NCBI GenBank assembly: GCA_042140185.1
Contig: CP159477.1
Location: forward strand, 3,286,001 to 3,350,000
Length of the DNA: 64,000 nt
Direction: 5' to 3'
Source: JANSXG01 sp024743075
GTDB lineage: Bacteria; Planctomycetota; Phycisphaerae; Phycisphaerales; UBA1924
Shown here piece after piece: positions 9,017 through 19,490 of this stretch (within the stretch, counting starts at the first letter, position 1; the number at the start of each line of letters is the position of its first letter). Below the pieces are notes generated by a model that did not search any database, was not told the origin of the DNA, and saw only the letters and a program-made list of their open reading frames with translations. The position numbers and the translations under genes were made by a program.

Positions 9017-9210
9017 TTTTGATTTCGGCCCGTCGGAAGCCAGCACGCTCCGGCGAATCTCTATACATTATGCCCCCGCGCGGGAGGCTCCCGCCCGGTC
9101 CCTGTACCCCTTGTTTCGGCATCGTTCTCGCGGCGTTTCGCGTCGCTCGGAGTGACTGACGAAACCGCCCGCCCCTTTCAGAAGCGACCCCGAGAGGACC
9201 ACTCGAGATC
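9017..9210 (+). promoter_or_regulatory. Leader region before atpB
   Basis: The gap is unusually long for this operon. It contains an AT-rich TATACATTAT at 9062-9071 that could be a -10 region of an internal promoter, but no good -35 is visible. A GC-rich inverted repeat around 9075-9100 (GCGGGAGGCTCCCGC) follows. A ribosome-binding GAGAGGA lies upstream of the atpB ATG. It may set a separate expression level for the Fo/F1 structural genes. Confidence 0.3.
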
Positions 9211-10224
9211 ATGCCCGCTTCAGACCTGATTTTCTCGACTCTGGCAGCCAGCCCGCTGGAGCACACGCTCGACAAGCTGATCGTCGGCGACAACCCGGCG
9301 TTCGCCCTCACGATGAACACGATCACGATGTTCATCGCGTTCGGCCTGTACCTCTGGCTGATGTCGGTTGCCGCCAAGGCGATCGCGGTGGGTCCGGAGT
9401 CCGAAGGCAACGACCGTTACATGACCAAAGGGCGGTTCGCTCAGGTCGTCGAGGTAGTCGTTCTCGGCTTGCGCGATCAGTTCATCAAGCCGCAGCTCGG
9501 CGACCAGACCAACCGATTCCTGCCGTTCCTGCTGACGCTGTTTTTCTTCATCTGGGTAAACAACCTGCTCGGCCTCGTGCCGCTGCTCGACCTTCAGCAC
9601 CTGATCGGTTCGCTCTGGGGCGACGCCGGCTTCGCGAAGATCGGTGGAACGCCGACCGGTCGCCTGGCGACCAACGCGGCGCTCGCGCTGATCGCGTTCC
9701 TTATCTGGAACGGTGCGGGCATCAAGGCCAACGGCCTCGGCGGCTGGCTGCACCACTTCATGGGCGGCGCGCCGTGGTACATGGCCCCGATCATGATTCC
9801 GGTCGAGATCATCGGCGCGATCGTGAAGCCCGCCGCGCTGACCATTCGTCTGTTCGCGAACATGACCGCCGGTCACGTGCTTTTGGCGGCGATCATCGGC
9901 TTCGTGGGCATGTCGATCGGTGGGCTGGGCTTCTTCCTGGCGTCGCCGATCGTGCTCGTCTCGTTCGTCGGCGCGATTCTGGTGTTCTTCCTCGAAGTAT
10001 TCGTCGCGACGCTTCAGGCGTTTGTGTTCATGTTCCTCACCACGGTCTTCATCGCCCAGATGATCCACCACGATCACGGTCACGACGAAGAGCACGGCGA
10101 GGAGCACGACTCCCACCTCGGTACCGCGGTGCCGGAGGATTCGGCGCCGGCGCGGCGTAAGACAATCGGTTTGATGTGTGCCCCCGTCCGGTCAGTCTCC
10201 GGTCGGGAGGAGTTTCAAGTTTGA
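9211..10224 (+). CDS. atpB: ATP synthase Fo subunit a
   Basis: A 337-residue membrane subunit that forms the proton half-channels against the c-ring. The essential helix reads KPAALTIRLFANMTAGHVLL, with the universally conserved arginine in TIRLFAN. Other landmarks are NRFLPFLLTLFFFIWVNNLL and the C-terminal helix ending FVFMFLTTVFIAQ. After the last helix comes a tail packed with His, Asp and Glu (HHDHGHDEEHGEEHDSH), unusual for subunit a. The final 25 residues read into what looks like intergenic DNA. A stop in another frame at about 10160 would give a more normal end, so a small frame error near there is possible. Confidence 0.93.
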   Translation: MPASDLIFSTLAASPLEHTLDKLIVGDNPAFALTMNTITMFIAFGLYLWLMSVAAKAIAVGPESEGNDRYMTKGRFAQVVEVVVLGLRDQFIKPQLGDQTNRFLPFLLTLFFFIWVNNLLGLVPLLDLQHLIGSLWGDAGFAKIGGTPTGRLATNAALALIAFLIWNGAGIKANGLGGWLHHFMGGAPWYMAPIMIPVEIIGAIVKPAALTIRLFANMTAGHVLLAAIIGFVGMSIGGLGFFLASPIVLVSFVGAILVFFLEVFVATLQAFVFMFLTTVFIAQMIHHDHGHDEEHGEEHDSHLGTAVPEDSAPARRKTIGLMCAPVRSVSGREEFQV

Positions 10225-10278
10225 GTTCCCTGATCGTCGCATGTGTCGACGGCACAGATTTTCGGAGAGCGTGTAAAG

Positions 10279-10620
10279 ATGAAGATGTCCAAGATGTTCG
10301 GTATGGGTGCCGTCGCTGCGGCGGGCGTTGCCCTTCTTTCCAGCACCGCCCTCGGCGCTGAAGGCGCTGCCGCCGCCGGCGAAGCCGCTGTCGCTGCCGG
10401 CAGTGGCATGAAGGGCCTCGGCTACGGTATCGGCATGGGCCTCGCCGTCATCGGCGCCGGCCTCGGCATCGGTCGCATCGGCGGCTCGGCGGTCGAGTCC
10501 ATGGCTCGCCAGCCCGAGGCCACCGGCTCGATCACCACCGGCATGCTGCTGACCGCGGCGTTCGTCGAAGGTGCCGCGCTGTTCGCGGTCGTCGTCGCGC
10601 TGCTCGCCAACGCCGGCTGA
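10279..10620 (+). CDS. atpE: ATP synthase Fo subunit c
   Basis: 113 residues from the ATG after GGAGAG; an in-frame upstream start is less likely. The core is a two-helix hairpin: GLGYGIGMGLAVIGAGLGIG, loop ARQPEA, then ITTGMLLTAAFVEGAALFAV with the ion-carrying Glu in FVEGAA. The residues that bind sodium in Na+ c-rings (Gln in helix 1, Ser/Thr after the Glu) are Ile and Gly here, so it should be a proton-type ring. An Ala-rich N-terminal extension of about 35 residues looks like a targeting or signal sequence, longer than in the textbook c subunit. Confidence 0.92.
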   Translation: MKMSKMFGMGAVAAAGVALLSSTALGAEGAAAAGEAAVAAGSGMKGLGYGIGMGLAVIGAGLGIGRIGGSAVESMARQPEATGSITTGMLLTAAFVEGAALFAVVVALLANAG

Positions 10621-10729
10621 GCCCGCATTTCAAGATCACTCGTCCCGGCGGTGAGAGCCGGCGGGACGGGATTCATCGCCCGCCCGTAGACCGGCCGGGC
10701 TGTCGAATGACTCGAAGAGGTTCTTTGGC

Positions 10730-11275
10730 ATGACTTCGATGGTTTCTCTCATAGCGGCTGCGGGTACCGAGCCCACGCTGTTCAACGTCCCGAACTTCAT
10801 CGCGGCGCTGCTCGTGTTCGTCGCGGCGCTGTTGATCTCCAACAAGATGATCTGGCCCAAGATCACCGGCGCCCTCGACGCCCGGGACGCCAAGATCCGC
10901 AGCGAGATCGAGGCGGCCGAGAAGTCGCGTGCGAACGCGGACAAGGCGCTGAAGGACTACGAGTCCTCGCTCGCCGAGGCCCGCGCCGAGGCCGAGAAGA
11001 TGATCGAGCAGACCAAGGCCGAGCAGGTCCGTCTCGCCGCCGATCTGAAGGCCAAGTCCGAGGCCGAACTGAACCAGATGCGCGATTCCGCGAAGCGGAA
11101 CATCGAGGCCGCCAAGCGTGCCGCGATCGCGGACCTGTACCGCGAGTCGGCGCAGCTGGCGGTGAAGATCGCCGAGAAGATCCTCGAGCGCGAAGTCAAC
11201 GCCGCCGACCACTCCCGCCTCATCGACGAGACGCTCGCCGAGGTGACTTCCGAGTACGCCGGGGCTTCGGCCTGA
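10730..11275 (+). CDS. atpF: ATP synthase Fo subunit b
   Basis: 181 residues. One membrane helix near residues 18-40 (NFIAALLVFVAALLISNKMI) is followed by the WPKITGALDARDAKIRSEIE start of the stalk and a continuous charged coiled coil to about residue 160. This is the peripheral stalk that ties subunit a to the F1 head through delta. A single b gene is present, so the stalk is probably a homodimer. It sits between c and delta in the usual order, with about 110 bases of GC-rich, hairpin-forming spacer before it. Confidence 0.92.
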   Translation: MTSMVSLIAAAGTEPTLFNVPNFIAALLVFVAALLISNKMIWPKITGALDARDAKIRSEIEAAEKSRANADKALKDYESSLAEARAEAEKMIEQTKAEQVRLAADLKAKSEAELNQMRDSAKRNIEAAKRAAIADLYRESAQLAVKIAEKILEREVNAADHSRLIDETLAEVTSEYAGASA

Positions 11276-11323
11276 GCAATTCGGCCGGTCTCTGACCGGT
11301 CGGTTCCTGAAAGGACTCACGAC

Positions 11324-11947
11324 GTGCCACTGTTCGAATCGCCGCCCGAGGCGGTGGACAAGGTGTATGCCAAGAGCCTCTTCGAGCTCGCCGAAGCCGA
11401 GGGCGGTCGGTCTCGCCTGGAGTCGCTCGCCGCGGAACTCGACGAGTTCGTCGAACTGACCCGCGCCGAGTCGCAGCTCAGCGAGTTTCTGTCGTCGCGG
11501 ATCTTGGGTGCCGACGATCGAGCCAGATCTCTCAGCTCGATGTTCGAGGGCCGGATCAGCGAACTGCTGCTCCGTTTCCTGCAGGTGCTCAACCGCAAGG
11601 AGCGCCTGAGCCGCCTGCTCTCCATCGTCGCGGCGTACGAAGAGATGGTGCAGGAGAAGTTCGGGCGTATCGAGGTGAATGTCTACACCCGCGAGCCGAT
11701 CTCGGCCGACCAGATCGCCTCGATCAAAGCCCGCCTGGAGACCGCGACCGGTCGCGAGCCGGTGATCTACCCCTACACCGTGCCGGGCATGATCGGCGGC
11801 GTGAAGATGCAGATCGGCGATCGTCTGTTCGACGACTCGATCCAGACCTCGCTCCGCAACATGACCGAACTCATCAAGGAAGACGGCGCCGCCGCCATCC
11901 GCACCAAGTCGTCCGACCAGTTCCTCAGCGATCTGGACGACGCGTAA
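11324..11947 (+). CDS. atpH: ATP synthase F1 subunit delta
   Basis: 207 residues from a GTG with AAAGGA upstream. The N-terminal helical domain (VDKVYAKSLFELAEAEGGRS) and C-terminal domain (VNVYTREPISADQIASIKAR, then PGMIGGVKMQIGDRLFDDSI) are those of the delta/OSCP family. The GGxxxxxGDxxxDxS pattern near the end is diagnostic. It connects the b stalk to the top of the alpha/beta hexamer. It lies directly before atpA, 71 bases apart. Confidence 0.92.
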   Translation: MPLFESPPEAVDKVYAKSLFELAEAEGGRSRLESLAAELDEFVELTRAESQLSEFLSSRILGADDRARSLSSMFEGRISELLLRFLQVLNRKERLSRLLSIVAAYEEMVQEKFGRIEVNVYTREPISADQIASIKARLETATGREPVIYPYTVPGMIGGVKMQIGDRLFDDSIQTSLRNMTELIKEDGAAAIRTKSSDQFLSDLDDA

Positions 11948-12018
11948 CCCGGACCACACCAACCACTCCCGATCGAACGGGGCTTCTCTAGACCGCCCCA
12001 CACCGACAGGATCAGCCG

Positions 12019-13572
<1,554 letters not shown>

Positions 13573-13607
13573 GCGAGGCCGAGCCGAGCATTGTGGATCC
13601 AAAGAAG

Positions 13608-13630
13608 GCGACCCGAACGGGTCGCTTTTT
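13608..13630 (+). terminator. Rho-independent terminator after atpA
   Basis: Seven-base stem GCGACCC / GGGTCGC with a GAAC loop followed by five T. It lies 36 bases after the atpA stop and ends the ATP synthase transcript. Confidence 0.9.
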
Positions 13631-13845
13631 GCGTCGACACCAGCAACAGCCGAGCCGGCTGATCCGTGCTCCGGCTCCGAGGCGGCGGCCGTTCCTGGCC
13701 GTTGAGGCCCGTAGAGGACAGTTCTGCTCGAATTCTCATTGGCTGATCCGGATCTCGGTATATGCTCAACTCGGTGGAGGTTCGCGCGGATCGAGCGGTA
13801 CGCGGCGCACCAGCACGCGCGAGCGATCAGGCTGAGGAGGTAGCC

Positions 13846-14646
13846 ATGCGCATTCAACAGGTCGTTTGTGTCCTCGCGTTCGCGGGGTTCGCTCAGGCGG
13901 GCACGCCGTACGAGTCGGACTTTGATGACGGAACGGTCGGTCGGGAGATCACCTTGGGAGCGGCGTTTCTCACGGGTGTTCAGGGTTACGCCGATCTGGG
14001 GGTTGGCGACAATACCTTCACGGGTCTTTTCCTTCGGAGCCCGACACAGAACACGGTCAGGGTGGAACTGACGGACCTGCCCACACACTCGACCATCGAC
14101 ATCGCGTTTCTCTTCGCCGCGATCGACTCGCTCGACGGGACGGGCACTCCTCCCGCGGGCGACTTCTTCATCGTGACGGTCGACGGCGTCGAGGTGTTCA
14201 ACGAGTCCTTTGCCAACGCGCTCAAAGAGCAGATCCAGAGTTACCATCCGCCGGCCGGCGGCGAGCTCGCGCGTCGGGTTCCCCTGGGTTTCACTGTGGG
14301 CGAGTTCTACCTTGACAGCGCGTACGACATGTACATCGAGCCCGCGTTTCGGGATATCCCGCACACCGCCGATTCCGTCGTGATCGAGTTCCGGCTCGAC
14401 GGCGATGGTGTTCAGGACCTCAACGACGAGTCGTGGGCGTTGGACAACCTGCGGGTGAGCACCGACGGCGATTCGTCCTGCCCCGGGGATGTCAACTTCG
14501 ACGGTTCCGTGGACCTCGCCGATTTGAATCTGGTGCTCGCGAACTTCGGGCAGACAACGCCCAACGGCGATGCCACGGGCGATGGCGTAGTGGATCTCGC
14601 GGATCTGAACGCTGTTCTGGCGGCGTTCGGCGCTTCGTGCCCCTGA
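13846..14646 (+). CDS. Secreted protein with dockerin-like tail
   Basis: 266 residues from an ATG with a strong GAGGAGG. A short signal peptide (VVCVLAFAGFAQAG) leads to a beta-rich domain that starts YESDFDDGTVG, a pattern seen in secreted jelly-roll-like domains of planctomycetes, and includes the strand EESWALDNLRV-type ending (residues about 190-205). The last 57 residues form two EF-hand-like repeats, GDVNFDGSVDLADLNLVLAN and GDATGDGVVDLADLNAVLAA, bracketed by a cysteine at each end. This tail probably binds calcium; its docking partner is unknown. First of five tailed genes in a row. Confidence 0.75.
   Translation: MRIQQVVCVLAFAGFAQAGTPYESDFDDGTVGREITLGAAFLTGVQGYADLGVGDNTFTGLFLRSPTQNTVRVELTDLPTHSTIDIAFLFAAIDSLDGTGTPPAGDFFIVTVDGVEVFNESFANALKEQIQSYHPPAGGELARRVPLGFTVGEFYLDSAYDMYIEPAFRDIPHTADSVVIEFRLDGDGVQDLNDESWALDNLRVSTDGDSSCPGDVNFDGSVDLADLNLVLANFGQTTPNGDATGDGVVDLADLNAVLAAFGASCP
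14500..14640 (+). repeat. Dockerin-tail coding repeat, copy 1
   Basis: 141 bases that align without gaps to 16512-16652 in the next gene. By my count about 19 bases differ, fewer than expected for two otherwise unrelated genes. Confidence 0.75.
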
Positions 14647-14801
14647 ACGGCTTCGACGATCCGGGCTCATCCGCCGTGCTGGTTTCAAAGATTTTGTTTG
14701 GAACCGGATGTGGACGGGAGTAGATTGACACTGAGGGAGGATCGTGGGGGTCCGCCCGAAACTCGATCAGTTTTCCCGGGCCACGCCCGGGGGGTGTCGC
14801 T

Positions 14802-16658
14802 GTGCGGGCGAAAAGAGTCAGCATGTCGAGCGCCAGCGTGTTCGTCGCGACCTTGGCCTTGGTCGCGGATGCGGGTGCGCAGCAGCCGTTCACCGAAGAG
14901 GCGTTGACGCGGGGCATCGGTTATCAGGCGGTGCAATCGTCGGCGTTCGGCAACGGCGCAATGTTTGCTGATCTGAACAACGATGGCAGTCCCGATCTCA
15001 TCGTCGCCGGCGGGGCGTCCGGAATCGGGGTCTATGAGAACGACGGCACGGGCCATTTCATCGATCGCACACCTGGTCTCGGTGTCGCGGCGTTCAGTGC
15101 GCCCGCCGGACTTTCGGGGGCTGACTTCAACGCGGACGGTCGGATCGATATCTACGTCTCAATCTGGAACCAGCCGAACATGCTTCTGCTCAACAACGGC
15201 GATTGGACGTTCACGGACGTCGCGCCGGTCGCTGGTGTGGATGATCCCGGCGATTCGACGGGCTGTGCGTGGGGCGACTACGACGGCGACGGGTATCCCG
15301 ACCTGTATATCTCCAATCGCACGGGATCCACTGGCCTGACGAGTGTGGAGCGCGACCGATTGATGCGCAACCGCGGCGACGGGACCTTCGAAGATGTTTC
15401 TGCGCAGTTCGGGATTGGCAACGACGATGCGCTGACATTCCAGGCGGTCTGGTTTGATATGGACGCTGACGACGATCTCGATTTGTACATGTCCACCGAT
15501 TACTCGAACTGCAACAACATCGGGTATCGCAACCGGCTATGGCGGAACGACGGCGGGGAACTCATCGAGATAAGCAGCGGGTCCGGAGCGGACATCTGCA
15601 TCGACTCGATGGGCGTCGCCATAGGTGACTTCAACGCCGACGGTCATGCTGATTTGTATTGCACCAACACTCCGGGCGGGAATTCGCTGTTGCTCGGCGA
15701 TGGATCCGGTGTCTTCACCGAGGCGGCGATCGAGGCCGGGGTTCCCGTCAATGGATCGTGCTGGGGGGCGAATTTCGTCGACCTGACGAACGACGGGAAT
15801 CTTGAACTCTATGTCGTCGATCAGGTCTTTCCGGATCGGATCTTTTCCGGCGCTTCCGGCTGGCCGTGCGCCGATATCGGGCCAGCTCTGGGCATGAATG
15901 TCGTTTTCCCCCACCAAAGTTTCTGCGTCGCATTTGCGGACATCGACGGCGATGGCGACCTGGACATTGCGCACTCGTCGATCCGCTCCGGAGGTCAGTC
16001 ACCGATCCGGCTGTTCGTGAACAACGAAGGGTCGCAGCGCAACTGGGCCCGGATTCGCGTGATCGGTGAGGGTGCCGACACGCAGGGCATCGGAGCGCGA
16101 CTCGTCTTGACCACGCCAGACGGGGTGCAGCGTCGGCAGGTCCACGCGGGCGCGAGTTACATGTCGCAGGACGAGTTTGTCGTACACTTCGGGCTCGACG
16201 CCCGCTCGCAGGCGGATGCTCTCGTGGTGAGTTGGGTGGGGGGCACGCAGCGGTCGTTTACAAGCATTCCATCGAACACGGTCTGGACCGTTCCTCCTCC
16301 CGAGTGGTTGGGCGATGGGAACCGCGACGGAGTTGTTGATAACGCGGACGAGGCGCTGCTTGCCGGTTGCCTCGGCGGGCAGTCTACGGCGCCGGTTTCA
16401 CCGGGGTGCGAGTTCTTCGACTTCGACGGAGACTTCGTTGTCGGCCCGAGCGATGTCGAGCAGTTTGCCGAGTTGCTGAACCCGCCCGCTTGTCCGCCGG
16501 ATGTGTCCGACGACGGTTCCGTGGACCTCGCCGATCTGAATCTGGTTCTCGCGAATTTCGGGCAGGCAACGCCCACCGGGGATGCCACCGGCGACGGCAT
16601 CGTGAACCTGGCGGATCTGAACGCTGTATTGGCGGCGTTCGGTACATCTTGCGAGTGA
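14802..16658 (+). CDS. FG-GAP/VCBS repeat protein with ASPIC/UnbV domain and dockerin-like tail
   Basis: 618 residues from a GTG (an ATG seven codons later is possible). The signal peptide ends ...VADAGAQ. Seven-bladed FG-GAP-type propeller repeats carry calcium loops such as FADLNNDGSPDLIV, DYDGDGYPDLYI and DIDGDGDLDIAHSS. An ASPIC/UnbV module follows (NWARIRVIGEGADTQGIGAR ... VSWVGGTQRSF), giving the CRTAC1-like arrangement. Then come an extra DGNRDGVVDNADEALLAG calcium-loop pair and the double tail PDVSDDGSVDLADLNLVLAN / GDATGDGIVNLADLNAVLAA, bracketed by cysteines. It should be exported; the ligand is unknown. Confidence 0.85.
   Translation: MRAKRVSMSSASVFVATLALVADAGAQQPFTEEALTRGIGYQAVQSSAFGNGAMFADLNNDGSPDLIVAGGASGIGVYENDGTGHFIDRTPGLGVAAFSAPAGLSGADFNADGRIDIYVSIWNQPNMLLLNNGDWTFTDVAPVAGVDDPGDSTGCAWGDYDGDGYPDLYISNRTGSTGLTSVERDRLMRNRGDGTFEDVSAQFGIGNDDALTFQAVWFDMDADDDLDLYMSTDYSNCNNIGYRNRLWRNDGGELIEISSGSGADICIDSMGVAIGDFNADGHADLYCTNTPGGNSLLLGDGSGVFTEAAIEAGVPVNGSCWGANFVDLTNDGNLELYVVDQVFPDRIFSGASGWPCADIGPALGMNVVFPHQSFCVAFADIDGDGDLDIAHSSIRSGGQSPIRLFVNNEGSQRNWARIRVIGEGADTQGIGARLVLTTPDGVQRRQVHAGASYMSQDEFVVHFGLDARSQADALVVSWVGGTQRSFTSIPSNTVWTVPPPEWLGDGNRDGVVDNADEALLAGCLGGQSTAPVSPGCEFFDFDGDFVVGPSDVEQFAELLNPPACPPDVSDDGSVDLADLNLVLANFGQATPTGDATGDGIVNLADLNAVLAAFGTSCE
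16512..16652 (+). repeat. Dockerin-tail coding repeat, copy 2
   Basis: Pairs with 14500-14640 over 141 ungapped bases. The likeness is confined to the tail, not the rest of the two genes, which suggests recent exchange of the module. Confidence 0.75.
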
Positions 16659-16788
16659 TCAGCGGCTTTGCTTGGCTTCGGGTCAACCCGCGAACGCCGT
16701 GAGGGCTGTTTTATGGCTCGTCGCGTCGGTTGGGCCGTGGAAAGATCGGCTCTATGGTGGAAGGAGTTCCCCAACACCGGAGTTTCCC

Positions 16789-19285
16789 ATGCCCAGTGCC
16801 TCTCGCGTTTCCCAGTTCTTTCGTCACATGGTTCTCGCGGGCGTGTTGGGATCCGCTCTCGCCCCGGCGATGGCGGCGGCGGAGCCGCTCCTGCACAGCG
16901 CGCCCAAGGGGCAGACCTCCTCGATCACATTGAGTCGAACACCCATCGCGCGAGGGCCGTGCTGATTGACACCCAGGCCTTCGATGACGCGATGCGCAGC
17001 GAAGACCAGCCTGTATCCCTGCAACTGTTCGACGATGTCCGCGTCGATCTTCGGTTCGATCGGGTGTCGTACTACAGCCGGACGACGACCGCGTTCACCG
17101 GTCTTCTCGGCGACGGCCGGGATCCGGCGGCGTGGTACACGCTGGCTCGCAGCGGTGACGCGTTCGTCGGTCATTTCTGGACGGGGGACGGCAGGCTCTA
17201 CAAACTTCGCCCGGTCGACGAGCGGTCCGGTCTGCACGGCGTGTTCGAGTTGGACCCCACCGGCTTCGAACCGTGCGCGACCTGCGAAGAAGATCACGGG
17301 TCCCGCTCGCACATCGTGCCGAATCAGAACGGCACGGTCGTCGCGCGCGGCTGCGAGGACGACGGCACGGTGATCGATGTCTTGGTGGTGTACACGCCCG
17401 CGGCGAGAAACGCCGCCGGCGGGACGGCGTCCATCCAGGCGCTCGCGGTCTCGGCGATCGAGGCGACGAATCAGGCCTATCTCAACAGCGGTGTGCAGAC
17501 GACTGTTCGGCTGGCGCACCTCGCCGAGGTGGATTACAGCGAGTCGGGCAGTTTCGGAACCGATCTGAGTAACCTGCGCACCGGCGTTGTCCCCGACGCG
17601 CTCGAACTGCGGGAGATCTTCGATGCGGATCTCGTGGCCATGCTGAGCAACAGCACCGGCGCGTGCGGCATCGGGTACCTCATGCAGGACCTCGACCCCG
17701 GCTTCGAATCGCTCGGGTTCAGCGTGACGCGCTACTCCTGTGCCGTCGGCAACCTCTCTTTGCGCATGAACTCGGCCACAACATGGGCTGCCAGCACGAC
17801 ATCGACAACGCCGGCTCGAACCCGCTGTTCCCGTATTCGTTCGGCTGGCGATGGACGACCAACGGCGGCCAGCTCCGGCGCTCGGTCATGTCCTACGCGC
17901 CGGGGAGCCGGGTCCCTCACTTCTCGAACCCGAACGTGCTCAACGGCGGTGTGCCGACGGGTGTGGAGTCCTCCGCGTTCAATGCGCTCTCGATCAACAA
18001 CGCGGCGTACGTCGTCTCTAACTTCCGCGTCAGCGACTGCGGCGATGGGACGCCGAGCGACTGCGGCTGGGGTGGGCTCGGTGGCGGTGTCGACGGTTCG
18101 GTGTTCGCCATCGCGGGTTACGACGGCGCCGTCATCGCCGGCGGCAACTTTCAGAACGCCGGAGGCGCAGCCGCGTCGCGCGTCGCACGCTGGAACGGCG
18201 AGCAGTGGGATGGCCTGTCGGGCGGGACCAACGGCACGGTGTACGCGATGGTCTCGTCGGGACCCGATCTGTATGTCGGCGGCTTTTTCTCGACCGCGGG
18301 CGGTCAGTCGGCGAACAGCGTCGCTCGCTGGAACGGCTCGTCGTGGAGCGCGTTGGGCGACGGCCTGAACAACCGTGTGTACGCGCTCGAACTGTTCGAC
18401 GATGGTTCCGGCGAGGCGCTCTACGCCGCGGGCCTGTTTGCCAGCACCGGCGGTGATCCGGTGTCGCGCATCGCGAAGTGGGACGGCCAGTCCTGGCTTC
18501 CGCTCGGCTCGGGGCTGAACGGCGTCGTGAACACGCTCGAAGTATTCGACGACGGGACCGGTCCGGCGCTCTACGCCGGCGGGCTGATCTCGATCGCGGG
18601 CGGTGTGCCGGTGGAGCAGGTGGCTCGTTGGGACGGGCAGCAGTGGTCGCCGGTCGGCGTTGCCGGACCCGACGACATGGTGAACGCGCTCGCGGTGTTC
18701 GACGATGGCAACGGTGAAGCCCTTTACGTTGCGGGGCGGTTCGGGTCCGTTGCCGGTGTAGCGTCTCCCGGGATCGCACGCTGGGACGGGCAGCAGTGGT
18801 CCGCGGTCGGATCGGGGCTGGCGTCGGAAGTGAAGGCTCTGGCGGTGGTCAACGAGGCCGGTGGGCCGGCGCTGTACGCGTCCGGCAACTTCATTGTCAC
18901 GTTCGATCTGCTTCCGGCCATTGGTATCGCACGCTGGGACGGGCAGGAGTGGTCGCGTCTGGGTCTCGGCTTGAGCGGGAGCGGCGGTGAGGCGCTCGGT
19001 GTGTCGAGTGTCGGTGCGGGTTCGGCGTTGTTCGTCGGTGGCGGCTTCTCGACCGCGGGATCGCAGCAGGCGGACGGCGTTGCGCGCTGGGCGTGTCGCA
19101 GTTCGGTCTGCCCGGGCGATGTCACGCTCGACGGCGAGATCGGCCTCGAAGACCTGAACCTCGTGCTCGCGGGGTTCGGGCAGCAGACTGATGACGGCGA
19201 CGCCAACGGCGACGGGATCGTGGACCTCGCCGATCTGAATGCGGTGCTCAGCTCCTTCGGGCAGACATGCACATCCGTTGATTAG
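16789..19285 (+). CDS. Secreted zinc metalloprotease with propeller repeats and dockerin-like tail (two frame breaks)
   Basis: Starts with a signal peptide (FRHMVLAGVLGSALAPAMAA). The frame breaks at the G run 16908-16911 and again near 17752-17762. Rejoined, it runs: propeptide-like region, TVIDVLVVYTPAARNAAGG (typical N-terminus of the catalytic domain of reprolysin/M12B-like or M43-like proteases), then FAHELGHNMGCQHD, an intact HExxHxxGxxHD zinc site, and the Met-turn VMSYAPGS. From about 18060 come six WDGxxWxxLGxGLxxxVxAL...GGxF repeats (kelch-like propeller), and finally a cysteine-bracketed tail GDVTLDGEIGLEDLNLVLAG / GDANGDGIVDLADLNAVLSS. It should cleave extracellular protein; the target is unknown. 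Confidence 0.8.
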
Positions 19286-19490
19286 CCACCTTCTCATCAA
19301 ACAGATCGGCATTCTCGCGAACCGTGTTTTTTGTTCTAAGATCGCTCCGCGGAAGATGGGTAGACCCATCGATTTGATCCGCCCAATAATTTGGGAATTA
19401 GGTTTCTCAGCACACCGTGCGATGTAGACTGCAACACCCAGCGCTGCCGAGGTTGGCTGTGCAAAGCCTCGAACTATTTAGGAGTCTGAG
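19286..19490 (+). promoter_or_regulatory. AT-richer upstream region with two palindromes
   Basis: Clearly lower in GC than its surroundings. It carries GATGGGT-AG-ACCCATC at 19355-19370 and CCCAA-TAAT-TTGGG at 19382-19395, both perfect inverted repeats, just upstream of the FG-GAP gene. TTGATC at 19374-19379 with ATTAGG 17 bases on could be a promoter lying between and over them. A control site for the next gene is an inference. Confidence 0.4.

Noticed and set aside
18100..19080. Direct repeats that could be a CRISPR or tandem array
   Set aside because: The repeats are in-frame protein blades of uneven length with no constant spacer pattern.
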